A stretch of DNA of 42,610 bases. Origin: CAMDMI01 sp044379485. Lineage in GTDB: Bacteria; Bacteroidota; Bacteroidia; Cytophagales; Flexibacteraceae. The stretch spans positions 1 through 42,610 of the forward strand of contig JBIPOE010000032.1 of the NCBI GenBank assembly GCA_044379485.1, given 5' to 3'. Positions 24,982-32,925 of the stretch are shown one piece after another. Below the pieces are notes generated by a model. The model was not told the DNA's origin and did no database searches. It was given only the letters and a program-made list of their open reading frames with translations. A program made the translations under genes and the position numbers. Position 1 is the stretch's first letter. Each line of letters starts with the position of its first letter.

Positions 24982-26736
24982 TCAACTTCTGTAAATTTCC
25001 TCTGTCTCTTTCGCGTATTTCACCATAAGGTTTTTTCGCTTTAAACTCATTTTAGGCGTTAGTTCCCCTCCATCTATAGACCATGGACCTAATACGATTT
25101 TGATTTTCTTAATCTTTTCATATTGGGCCAGGCTCTCATTGGTTTTTTCCAATTCCTTTTCAAACTTCTCCTGAATTACGGCATCTTTTAACATTTCAGC
25201 CGGAGAAGTAAATGGTATATTTTTCAATCGGCACCATTCTTTCACGCCCTCCCAGGCTGGAACTATAATTGCAGCGGGAAATTTTTCACCGTCTCCTATC
25301 ACCATTGCCTGTTCAATCACCAGGCTTTCTTTAAGCTTGTTTTCAATGAGTTGCGGTGCTACATATTTTCCACCTGAAGTTTTAAACATCTCTTTTTTCC
25401 GGTCCGTAATTTTTAAAAACTTACCTTCCTGAAACTCCCCAATATCACCTGTGTGGAACCAACCATCTGCATCAATTACTTCAGCAGTCAAATCAGGTCG
25501 TTTGTAGTAGCCTTTCATTATGTGCGGACCTTTGGTTAAAATTTCTCCATCAGCTGCAATCTTAACTTCAACGCCCTTTAAAATTGGGCCAACAGCGCCA
25601 ATTCTTCTGTTTTCCTCCTCATATCGATTTACAGAAATAACGGGACTGGTTTCTGTAAGTCCGTAACCTTCCATCACTACAATTTGGGCAGCAGAAAAGA
25701 CCCTTGCCAGCCTAGGCTGCAAAGCCGCACCTCCGGAAACAATAAATTTCACCTCACCTCCCAGGGCTTCACGCCATTTGTTGAAAATAATTTTATTGGC
25801 AAGTTTCAATTGGAAATTGTACCAAAATCCAAGGTCTTTGTTGATTTCATAACGCTGGCCCAAACCTAGAGCCCAAAAAAACAAAGCTCTTTTTATCCCA
25901 GTCAATTCTTGACCTTTGGCTACAATTTTATCATACACCTTTTCTAACAACCTGGGAACCGTACAAAATAAATTTGGATGCACTTCTTTCAGGTTTTCAC
26001 CTATGGTTTCCAGCGATTCTGCATAAGCAATTGTAATGCCGATGCTGATATATAAATAGCTAAGCATCCGCTCATAAATGTGGCACATTGGCAAAAAGCT
26101 CAAGGCTTTACTATCCCTTGAAAGTGGGAAGCAGGGGGTACATTCCAATACATTGCTGTAAAGGTTGTTGTGGCTAAGCATAACACCTTTTGGCTTTCCA
26201 GTTGTGCCTGAGGTGTAAATTATAGTAAGCAAATCTTCTCCTTTAACAGATTGACTTGTATTATCAATAACAGAATCTTCAATTGCGTTGCCAGCATCAA
26301 TAAAAGATTCAAAGCCTGTAAACTTTACAGTTGGATCAAAAGTAATCACGCCTTTAAAATCGGCCATTGGAGAACCTGCTTTCTCAGCCTTTAACGCCAA
26401 TTCTTCAGAGGAGGCAAAAACAATTTTCACTTCTGCATCCTGAAAAATAAAGGCTATGTCATCTTCAGTAAGGGTAACATAAATCGGAACTGAAATGGCA
26501 CCCAAAAACTGACAGGCATAGTCCACAATATTCCATTCTGGTCTATTGTTGGCAATAATTCCAACTTTGTCGTCTTTTCGTATTCCGCTGGCATACAGTG
26601 CTTTGGCTAATTTTCGTGATTGAGAAATTATGGTTTCTACACTTAAGTCATGCCAGGCCTTGTCCTTTTTGTATTGGTACAAAGTCTTTCCTGGTTGTAA
26701 TGTCTGATACTTAAGCAAATTGTCAAATAAGCGCAT
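24982..26736 (-). CDS. long-chain fatty acid-CoA ligase (AMP-forming)
   Basis: This 584-residue enzyme joins fatty acids to coenzyme A using ATP. The AMP-binding motif IIYTSGTTGKPKG (172-184) is intact, followed by YGLTETSPVI, GWFHTGDIGEF and the DRKKEMFKTSGGKYVAPQ region near the hinge, and a lysine-rich C-terminal part. The layout fits the FadD15/FACS long form of bacteria. The ATG at 26736 has a good purine-rich AAGGAA site 6 bases before it; an ATG at 26784 would add 16 residues of doubtful value. It is monocistronic and convergent with the PAS gene. A palindrome at 26809-26832 lies in the promoter zone. Confidence 0.93.
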   Translation of the reverse strand: MRLFDNLLKYQTLQPGKTLYQYKKDKAWHDLSVETIISQSRKLAKALYASGIRKDDKVGIIANNRPEWNIVDYACQFLGAISVPIYVTLTEDDIAFIFQDAEVKIVFASSEELALKAEKAGSPMADFKGVITFDPTVKFTGFESFIDAGNAIEDSVIDNTSQSVKGEDLLTIIYTSGTTGKPKGVMLSHNNLYSNVLECTPCFPLSRDSKALSFLPMCHIYERMLSYLYISIGITIAYAESLETIGENLKEVHPNLFCTVPRLLEKVYDKIVAKGQELTGIKRALFFWALGLGQRYEINKDLGFWYNFQLKLANKIIFNKWREALGGEVKFIVSGGAALQPRLARVFSAAQIVVMEGYGLTETSPVISVNRYEEENRRIGAVGPILKGVEVKIAADGEILTKGPHIMKGYYKRPDLTAEVIDADGWFHTGDIGEFQEGKFLKITDRKKEMFKTSGGKYVAPQLIENKLKESLVIEQAMVIGDGEKFPAAIIVPAWEGVKEWCRLKNIPFTSPAEMLKDAVIQEKFEKELEKTNESLAQYEKIKKIKIVLGPWSIDGGELTPKMSLKRKNLMVKYAKETEEIYRS

Positions 26737-26784
26737 TGGTTTCCTTGGTTTGGTGGCTTGAAATATGAATATTCCATATTCCAT

Positions 26785-27210
26785 TAATAAATCGCAACAT
26801 ATAAAATTGATTTTGATTAATAGATCAAAATCGTAAAAATGAATTGCATAAAGGAAAAATAATTATAAAAATATGACTGTATTTTTCAGCCAAATACATT
26901 TTCCAGAGAGAACTATTTTCAGAACAAATGAGATTTTTCCTGTTATCCAGACGTCCTTTGGCTTTCTAAGTTTTTTTTTAATTCAAAATATAAAAGACTC
27001 TTTTGACTTTACATTTTCGGTTGATTAGCGGTCTTTGTTTTGTAATGCACTTGTTTTGTTTGAATTTATTTGTTTTACAAAAAAAAATAAACACCTTGCC
27101 AAACAAAACATATCCAATTTTTTACATCGATCATTTTAAAAAGTTTGTTTTTGATTACTCTTTCCATTGAGCTGAATAGAAGAAAAACCAAAATACACTG
27201 ACCTAACCGA
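26785..27210. other. divergent intergenic region between fadD-like gene and siaB-like gene
   Basis: No gene is seen in 426 AT-rich bases. GATTTTGAT/ATCAAAATC at 26809-26832 is listed as an operator candidate for the acyl-CoA ligase. At 27052-27062 and 27100-27110, TGTTTTGTTTG and CAAACAAAACA form an 11-base inverted repeat with a 37-base spacer that itself holds TTTGT/ACAAA. Confidence 0.5.
26809..26832. promoter_or_regulatory. palindromic operator candidate before acyl-CoA ligase
   Basis: GATTTTGAT (26809-26817) and ATCAAAATC (26824-26832) are perfect inverted repeats around a six-base spacer. The site lies 73 bases before the preferred start of the acyl-CoA ligase, a position fitting repression. 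TetR/FadR-like fatty-acid regulators bind such sites, but none is encoded here. Confidence 0.4.
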
Positions 27211-27699
27211 ATGAATAAAAAGTCATTTCAAATACTGATTTTACGACAGGAGAAAAGAAATGATACCCAGGTATTTGAATTGCTGGATGACATGATAAAG
27301 GATTTATTTATTCCGGTTCCTGCCAAAAAGAAAATTTTAAGTATCTGGATGGAATTATATCAGAATTTAATGAAATTCAGAAGTCCTGAACATTTGGCTT
27401 TATTTAGGCTAGAGGTAAGCAATACAGGGTTTGTGAAAATGATTTCAATGAACTTCAGCAGAAATTTCTATTTGGACGTATTGGAGAAAAAATTTTACAC
27501 CCTTAAAAATTCATTGGATTTGAAAGGTGATTTTCAAGAAAAATTGCAGAATAAAATGGAAAGTAAAGTTGAAAAGGCTGGAGATTTTGGACTTGATTTT
27601 TGTTTTCGGTATTCTACATTCCAAAGATTTGAACGAATTAAACAGATTGAGAATGAAGATATAGTGTACTTGTCCTTTTCCTTTAATTCATATGAGTAA
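27211..27699 (+). CDS. SiaB-like kinase (DUF6272 family)
   Basis: This 162-residue protein resembles SiaB, a kinase related to anti-sigma-type GHKL proteins. IWMELYQNLMKF holds an N-box (Glu48, Asn52) and AGDFGLDF (123-130) a G-box-like loop, both weak. SiaB of Pseudomonas phosphorylates SiaC, and the next gene here is SiaC-like and overlaps by 8 bases. That pairing, together with the loose motifs, is the main support. In Pseudomonas the module controls a diguanylate cyclase and aggregation; no cyclase gene is near here. The ATG has no Shine-Dalgarno sequence. Confidence 0.7.
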   Translation: MNKKSFQILILRQEKRNDTQVFELLDDMIKDLFIPVPAKKKILSIWMELYQNLMKFRSPEHLALFRLEVSNTGFVKMISMNFSRNFYLDVLEKKFYTLKNSLDLKGDFQEKLQNKMESKVEKAGDFGLDFCFRYSTFQRFERIKQIENEDIVYLSFSFNSYE

Positions 27700-28069
27700 A
27701 TTAATAATTCCCTCCACTTTCAAAACCCCTGAAATCAATTTAGATGATGAAATTGGAGTTTTAAGGATTTCGGGAAGGGTTTTTCCGGAAAATCCAAATG
27801 CATATTTTGAACCGATTATCACATGGATTTCAGAATATGCAAAAGCTCCAAGGCAAGAAACTACTCTAATCTTTTTCTTAACTTATTTTAACTCCAGTGC
27901 CAATGAATATTTGTTTCGTTGTTGTAAAAAGATGGAAGAAATATTTCAAAACGGGCACCTGGCAAAAATAGTTTGGGAGTACGAATCAGAGGATGAAGAT
28001 ATGGAGCAAATGGGGGAGGATTATAAAGAACTTTTAAAAATTAATTTTGAGATTAAGTCTATTAAATGA
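27692..28069 (+). CDS. SiaC-like regulatory phosphoprotein (DUF1987)
   Basis: This 125-residue protein fits the SiaC/DUF1987 family. It opens with IPSTFKTPEINLDDEIGVLRISGRVFPENP and has YFEPIITWISEY, then a strand ending in YFNSSANEYL. The phospho-acceptor of Pseudomonas SiaC is Thr68 in an NTSS motif; here the same place holds Ser68 in NSS, so a serine may be phosphorylated instead. It overlaps the SiaB-like gene by 8 bases, which couples their translation. It lies just before the infC promoter. Confidence 0.8.
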   Translation: MSKLIIPSTFKTPEINLDDEIGVLRISGRVFPENPNAYFEPIITWISEYAKAPRQETTLIFFLTYFNSSANEYLFRCCKKMEEIFQNGHLAKIVWEYESEDEDMEQMGEDYKELLKINFEIKSIK

Positions 28070-28076
28070 ATTTCCC

Positions 28077-28084
28077 TATATTTG
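28077..28084 (+). promoter_or_regulatory. -7 box of infC-rpmI-rplT promoter
   Basis: TATATTTG matches TAnnTTTG exactly. It is 23 bases before the infC start, so the leader is short. It lies just past the SiaC stop codon (28069), separating the translation operon from the upstream pair. No -33 box was found at the normal distance. Confidence 0.55.
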
Positions 28085-28107
28085 CGGCCCCATATTAAAA
28101 GCACTGC

Positions 28108-28626
28108 TTGAGAGACGACGTAAGCAACAGAATAAACGGTCGGATAACGGCCAAGGAAGTAAGAGTAACAGGAGAAAACGTAGAAGTTGGAGTTTATCCG
28201 ATTGAAGTAGCCCTTGATATGGCTGCCGATCAGGGACTTGACCTCGTCGAAATAGCCCCTGGAGCTTCTCCACCTGTATGTAGAATAGTTGATTTCTCTA
28301 AGTTCAAATACGAGCAGAAGAAGAAAAATAAGGAACTGAAAGCAAAAACTGTAAGAGTTGTTCTCAAAGAAATTCGTTTTGGCCCCAACACCAGCGAGCA
28401 TGACTTTGATTTCAAAGTAAAACATGCCAAAACTTTCCTCGGCGAAGGTGCTAAGATTAAAGCTTACGTACATTTTGTCGGACGTTCAATTGTTTTTTCT
28501 GACCGTGGTAGAGATCTTTTAGCAAGGTTTACAGCTGCCCTTACCGAAGACGGGAAGGTAGAAATGGAACCAAAATTAGAAGGGAAAAGGATGTTTTTAA
28601 TCATGGCTCCGAAACCGAAAAAATAA
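28108..28626 (+). CDS. infC: translation initiation factor IF-3
   Basis: IF-3 binds the 30S subunit and checks start codons. The 172-residue protein has the N-domain (NRINGRITAKEVRVTGENVE), the Lys/Gln-rich linker (KFKYEQKKKNKELKAKT) and the C-domain (RFGPNTSEHDFDFKVKHAKTFL, then VHFVGRSIVFSDRG). The start is TTG at 28108: an in-frame TAA at 28096 leaves no room for an ATG, and the next codons begin the family sequence. Rare starts on infC let IF-3 control its own synthesis in other bacteria (AUU in E. coli). It begins the infC-rpmI-rplT operon with a promoter at 28077-28084. Confidence 0.96.
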   Translation: MRDDVSNRINGRITAKEVRVTGENVEVGVYPIEVALDMAADQGLDLVEIAPGASPPVCRIVDFSKFKYEQKKKNKELKAKTVRVVLKEIRFGPNTSEHDFDFKVKHAKTFLGEGAKIKAYVHFVGRSIVFSDRGRDLLARFTAALTEDGKVEMEPKLEGKRMFLIMAPKPKK

Positions 28627-28630
28627 AATA

Positions 28631-28819
28631 ATGCCGAAGCAAAAATCAAAATCAGGCGTCAAAAAGCGTTTCGCCCTCACCGCCACCGGCAAGGTGAAAA
28701 GAAAGCACGCATACAAGAGTCACATCTTGACAAAAAAGTCAACAAAACGTAAAAGAGCGTTGACACACACAGGTTTAGTATCCGCTTCTGAAGCGGCCAA
28801 CATTAAAAAAATGCTTTAA
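28631..28819 (+). CDS. rpmI: 50S ribosomal protein L35
   Basis: L35 is a small, basic protein of the large subunit. These 62 residues show the standard order: MPKQKSKSGVKKRFALTATG near the start, then KRKHAYKSHILTKKS and a short C-terminal helix ending in NIKKML. It starts 4 bases after infC and ends 3 bases before rplT, so the three genes are one operon. The length is normal for the family (about 65). Confidence 0.97.
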   Translation: MPKQKSKSGVKKRFALTATGKVKRKHAYKSHILTKKSTKRKRALTHTGLVSASEAANIKKML

Positions 28820-28822
28820 GTC

Positions 28823-29158
28823 ATGCCTAGATCAGTAAATCACGTAGCTTCGAAAGCTAGAAGAAAGAAAATTCTGAAATTGGCCAAAGGTTATTTTGGT
28901 CGCAGAAAGAACGTATGGACGGTTGCCAAAAACGCCGTTGAAAAAGGCCTTGTATATGCATACAGGGATAGAAAAGCCAATAAAAGAGAGTTCCGTGCTC
29001 TTTGGATTCAGCGTATCAATGCTGCTTCCAGATTGAATGGAATGTCATATTCTAAGTTTATTGGTGATCTTAAAAAGAGAAATATCTCCCTGGATAGAAA
29101 AGTGCTTGCATATCTGGCTTTTGAAAAACCAGAGGATTTCAAAAAACTTTTTGTCTGA
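28823..29158 (+). CDS. rplT: 50S ribosomal protein L20
   Basis: L20 binds 23S rRNA early in assembly of the large subunit and in many bacteria represses its own operon. The 111 residues open with PRSVNHVASKARRKKILKLA and KGYFGRRKNVWTVAKNAVEK, then carry the globular end (LDRKVLAYLAFEKPEDFKKL). It lies 3 bases after rpmI. The next gene starts 2 bases after its stop, so the OstA-like gene is probably on the same transcript. Confidence 0.97.
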   Translation: MPRSVNHVASKARRKKILKLAKGYFGRRKNVWTVAKNAVEKGLVYAYRDRKANKREFRALWIQRINAASRLNGMSYSKFIGDLKKRNISLDRKVLAYLAFEKPEDFKKLFV

Positions 29159-29160
29159 TC

Positions 29161-30660
29161 TTGTTTAGAACTTGTTTTTCATTGAAAGGGGCTTTTAGCC
29201 TCTTTTTTTTTATTTTGGTGCTCCAATCAAATGCTCAACAGATATTCTGGAAGGGTAAGGAGTTAAAATCTGCTGATCACAAAACCATTGATGGTGAAAT
29301 AGAACTGCGTAATCCGGAGGATACCATTAAGGCCCGGCATGCAGATATTTACCAAAATCCTAAAAGAGCCATTTTAAAAGGAGATTTCACTTTAAGAAGT
29401 AACGGCATGGTGGTTACAGGTGATTCTGGTATTTATTATCCTTCACAAAAGTTGGCCAACGTAATTGGAAATGCTGTGATAAATAGTGCAGAAGGTGTAA
29501 TCAAGTCAAATGCATTTATGTATGATATGAATACCAAAATGCTTACCTCCAATTCATTTACCAGTGGAACAGCAAACGGAATTCGGTTTAAATCTGATAG
29601 GTCTATAATTTTTCCTGGTAGTAGAAATTTAAGATTGATTGGGCATGCTGAGTGGGAAAACGATACGATTAAAGGAATAGCTGACACTATTTATCTGGAT
29701 AAATCTACCAACTTGCTCAAAATGAGTAAAAGGGCCAGGATCATTTTCAAAAAGAAAAATGATGAAATCGCTGGAAAAATGATTGAGATCGATTTAAAAA
29801 CGAATAAAATTTCAAGAAGTGCCGGCACCCAGGTAACCAGAAAAGACGTCAAGATTAAAGCAAAAGAAATTATTCCAACTGGTGAAGATTACTTATTAAG
29901 AGGGGATGTAGAAATTGCGTCTACCGATTCAGCCATCATTTCTTCCGGGCAAAAAGCCGTTTTAGGCAAAAAGGCAATGGATATGGAGGGCAACACCAAA
30001 ACCAGAATCATGGATAAGGAAAAAAAGGAGTTGTTTATCTATTCGCCATTTCTTACTTCAAGAAAAGAGGATTCAGTGGAACGATATAATTTCTTTCATA
30101 AAGTCAACATCAGAGGACAATTTGACGGTTTTGGTGATTCACTTGCAGTACTTAAAAATCTGACATCAAAGGAGATTTTCCTTATTAAAGATGCCCATAT
30201 CCAGAATGATTCGATGTATATTGAGGCCGATACGATTGAGATTTATCAGGATTCTTTGGGGCAAATCATAAGAGCCAAAAGAAATGCCTTGATGATTATG
30301 ATTACAAAACCAAACAGGGTAAATACTATAACAGCGGGCTTTATTAGGTTAACAAAAACCGATTCATTATCAGAATTGTACGCTGAAGGCGATTCTGAAT
30401 CATTTCTTTGGAATGATGAGAAATCTAGTTTAGGAATCAACCATACCATTTCACCAATTCAAAAGGCGATTATCAGGAAAAAGAAAATTTCAAGAGTAAA
30501 TACCAAAGGAAAAACAACCTCCAATTTTCAACCAATCAATAAGATTGACTATGGGTATATTGGAACTGCTTCCTTAAAATTGAAGGAGGCGTATAAAGTG
30601 GACACACTAGCTGCCGGACTAAAACCAGTAAAGAATTTTTTGGCAAAGTTTAAGAGGTAA
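29161..30660 (+). CDS. OstA-like LPS-transport family protein
   Basis: This 499-residue exported protein belongs to the OstA-like family of Bacteroidota, related to the periplasmic LptA/LptD N-terminal jellyroll fold. Repeats such as RHADIYQNPKRAILKGDFTL, VTGDSGIYYPSQKLANVIGN and ANGIRFKSDR show the ladder pattern. No outer-membrane barrel follows, so it is not a full LptD. No ATG is available; the start is TTG at 29161, or TTG at 29182, which gives the neater signal peptide KGAFSLFFFILVLQSNAQ. It is placed just after rplT and 3 bases before a convergent mnmD. A role in lipopolysaccharide transport is by family. Confidence 0.8.
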   Translation: MFRTCFSLKGAFSLFFFILVLQSNAQQIFWKGKELKSADHKTIDGEIELRNPEDTIKARHADIYQNPKRAILKGDFTLRSNGMVVTGDSGIYYPSQKLANVIGNAVINSAEGVIKSNAFMYDMNTKMLTSNSFTSGTANGIRFKSDRSIIFPGSRNLRLIGHAEWENDTIKGIADTIYLDKSTNLLKMSKRARIIFKKKNDEIAGKMIEIDLKTNKISRSAGTQVTRKDVKIKAKEIIPTGEDYLLRGDVEIASTDSAIISSGQKAVLGKKAMDMEGNTKTRIMDKEKKELFIYSPFLTSRKEDSVERYNFFHKVNIRGQFDGFGDSLAVLKNLTSKEIFLIKDAHIQNDSMYIEADTIEIYQDSLGQIIRAKRNALMIMITKPNRVNTITAGFIRLTKTDSLSELYAEGDSESFLWNDEKSSLGINHTISPIQKAIIRKKKISRVNTKGKTTSNFQPINKIDYGYIGTASLKLKEAYKVDTLAAGLKPVKNFLAKFKR

Positions 30661-30663
30661 AGT

Positions 30664-31362
30664 TCAGCTTTTCAAACCTCGCAACATCTCAAATTTCCCT
30701 GGAGGTCCAGGCAATCTTTCCACCTTAAATCCAGCAGTTATTAAATTCCGCCTCACATATCCTTTGGCGGAATAGGTTACCAATATCCCACCACTTTTCA
30801 AGCAATCGAAGGCGGTTTGCATTGCCTTTTCATCCCACATTTCTGGTTGGGTATTTGGAGAAAAGGCGTCATAAAACAGCACATCCAAATCTGAAAAAGG
30901 ATTTGTTTCCGGCCATTTTTCTTCAAACCAAACAAAGGAAAAGTTTGGATTGATTTCTATTTTCTGAGCTTGTGACTGGTTTAAAATCTTTGAAAACACA
31001 TCTGAATCAAATGATTGATATTCAGCTAATAGATCCAGTTTTGAACTTTCAGAAATTGGATAAGCCTCAATAGCTGCATATTCAATTCTGATTTGATTTC
31101 TTTGGGCAAATTGAAAGCTGAGCATGGCATTTATACCAGAACCAAAACCAATTTCTCCAACTTTTACAATTACCTTGTCATGGTTTGTTCCGTTTGTAAC
31201 TGGCTGCTGACTAGCCCAAAACTTCAATCCATTTTCAATAAAAACGTGGATTGACTCGGTCATGGCTCCATGCCTGCTATGGTATGTTTCCTGAAATTTT
31301 TCAGAAAACAGTGTCAATGTCCCATCGTTTGTTTTAAGAGATTTGAACATATTGTTTGGCAT
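30664..31362 (-). CDS. mnmD: tRNA wobble-uridine methyltransferase MnmD
   Basis: MnmD uses SAM to make the final methylaminomethyl group on the wobble uridine of certain tRNAs. This 232-residue protein matches the stand-alone methyltransferase half of MnmC (DUF752). It has the SAM-binding VGEIGFGSGINAML near residue 70, WPETNPFSDLDVLFYDAFSPNTQPEMW (the family catalytic loop) and GGILVTYSAKGYVRRNLITAGF near the end. The oxidase half of MnmC is not in this window, as is normal where MnmD stands alone. It is convergent with the OstA-like gene and lies just downstream of the POT gene cluster. Confidence 0.9.
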   Translation of the reverse strand: MPNNMFKSLKTNDGTLTLFSEKFQETYHSRHGAMTESIHVFIENGLKFWASQQPVTNGTNHDKVIVKVGEIGFGSGINAMLSFQFAQRNQIRIEYAAIEAYPISESSKLDLLAEYQSFDSDVFSKILNQSQAQKIEINPNFSFVWFEEKWPETNPFSDLDVLFYDAFSPNTQPEMWDEKAMQTAFDCLKSGGILVTYSAKGYVRRNLITAGFKVERLPGPPGKFEMLRGLKS

Positions 31363-31403
31363 GCTCTATTCCGAGAGTTCAAAGCGTTCGGATGCCTTGA
31401 TTA

Positions 31404-32921
31404 CTACTTCACCTCTTGCATAAGTTTACGAATCAACGGCGAAATCACGATCAGTAAAACTCCGGCAATTATGGCATACAGTGCAAATTCTTTATAACCT
31501 TCTGTGTATGAAAGCAGTTTGTCCAGCGGTGTCGGGTCTTTGACTTCAGAAACAATGCTGGCTCCAAAAAGTCCGGCTACATATTGTCCATAGGCGCTGG
31601 CCAAAAACCACATGCCCATCATAAGACCTTGAAGTTTTGCAGGTGATAATTTGGTCATAATAGAAAGGCCAATAGGGGAGAGGCACAATTCACCAAGTGT
31701 AACCACAAAGTATGCTATCGTAAACATATCCAGAGATGCAATGCCTTGCTCATTGGCGAAAAAGCGACAGGCATAAAACAAATAGAAGGCAAGGCCAAGG
31801 AACAAAAAGCCCAATCCAAATTTGACGACCGTGTTAGGTTCCATTTTTTTACCGGACATCCAAACCCAAAGCAAACCAAGTAATGGTGCAAAAATGATAA
31901 CGAACAAGCTGTTGGCCGCATTATTCACACCATTAGGATCAAGTGAAAGTGCGCCACCTATCATTTTGTCATTCAGATTGTTGGCAGCAAAAAGGCTTAG
32001 CGAGCCACCTGCTTGTTCAAAAATGGCCCAAAAAACCACAGAGAAAAGAATAAACAACAAAGCAGCAATTAGTTTTTTGGCTTCAGCCATGGTGTGCCTC
32101 GTCATTTCATACACCAGATAAATCAAACTGAAGGGCCCAATTATGTACATAAATATGTCGGTATATTCAGTATTGGCCACCATAATCATAATCATAGGAA
32201 TGGCTGCAAGTGCTCCGGCATACACTAAATATTCATACCAGGCCTTTCCTTCTTCAGTTTTTCCATCTGCAGATTGAAAAGGCGATAAACCAATTGGCCC
32301 TAAGGTGCTTCTGGTATATACAAATGTAATTAAGCTAATGGTCATCACCACGGCAGCCAATCCAAATGCAACATTCCAGCGCAATGCTTCGGGAACCAAA
32401 TCTCCCAACAAGGCACCTTTTCCAATGGCCACGCAAGCATAGCCACCAAGCAAAGCACCAATGTTGATTCCGGAATAAAACAAAGAAAAACCAGCATCGC
32501 GGCGGCTATCGCCTTCTTTGTAAAGAGCGCCAACCATTGTTGAAATATTAGGTTTGAAAAATCCTGTTCCGATAATATTAAAGCTTAATCCCAAAAAGAA
32601 ATAGGTTTTAGGGTCGTAGGCAAGAATCAAACTTCCTGTAATCATAAGCAATCCGCCCCAGAAAAGGGATTTCCTGAAACCCAGAATTTTATCGGCAAAC
32701 AAACCTCCAATAAAAGTAAAAGCATACACAAAAGCCTGGGTCGCACCATATTGCAGGTTGGCTTGTTTTTCTTCCATAAACAAATGGTTCACCATAAAAA
32801 AGGTGAGCATTCCCCGCATGCCGTAGAAACAAAAGCGTTCCCACATTTCAGAAAAAAACAGGTACCACAATTGTTTAGGGTACTTACCCTCAAAGGTTTG
32901 AATTTCGCTTATAGTTTGCAT
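31404..32921 (-). CDS. POT-family proton/oligopeptide transporter (copy 1)
   Basis: This 505-residue membrane protein belongs to the POT/PTR2 branch of the MFS. The signatures are QLWYLFFSEMWERFCFYGMRGML in TM1 and FSLFYSGINIGALLGGYACV around TM5. The PTR2 motif is also seen in GFFKPNISTMVGALY. Some 14 hydrophobic segments carry it across the inner membrane, where proton flow drives uptake of di- and tripeptides. I prefer the ATG at 32921, 4 bases past the stop of copy 2; an ATG at 32945 would overlap that gene by 20 bases. It is the last of three tandem genes. Confidence 0.93.
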   Translation of the reverse strand: MQTISEIQTFEGKYPKQLWYLFFSEMWERFCFYGMRGMLTFFMVNHLFMEEKQANLQYGATQAFVYAFTFIGGLFADKILGFRKSLFWGGLLMITGSLILAYDPKTYFFLGLSFNIIGTGFFKPNISTMVGALYKEGDSRRDAGFSLFYSGINIGALLGGYACVAIGKGALLGDLVPEALRWNVAFGLAAVVMTISLITFVYTRSTLGPIGLSPFQSADGKTEEGKAWYEYLVYAGALAAIPMIMIMVANTEYTDIFMYIIGPFSLIYLVYEMTRHTMAEAKKLIAALLFILFSVVFWAIFEQAGGSLSLFAANNLNDKMIGGALSLDPNGVNNAANSLFVIIFAPLLGLLWVWMSGKKMEPNTVVKFGLGFLFLGLAFYLFYACRFFANEQGIASLDMFTIAYFVVTLGELCLSPIGLSIMTKLSPAKLQGLMMGMWFLASAYGQYVAGLFGASIVSEVKDPTPLDKLLSYTEGYKEFALYAIIAGVLLIVISPLIRKLMQEVK

Positions 32922-32925
32922 TATT

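Noticed and set aside
28021..28473. 150-residue minus-strand open frame across the infC promoter
   Set aside because: It overlaps the end of the SiaC-like gene and most of infC N-terminal half, both firm.
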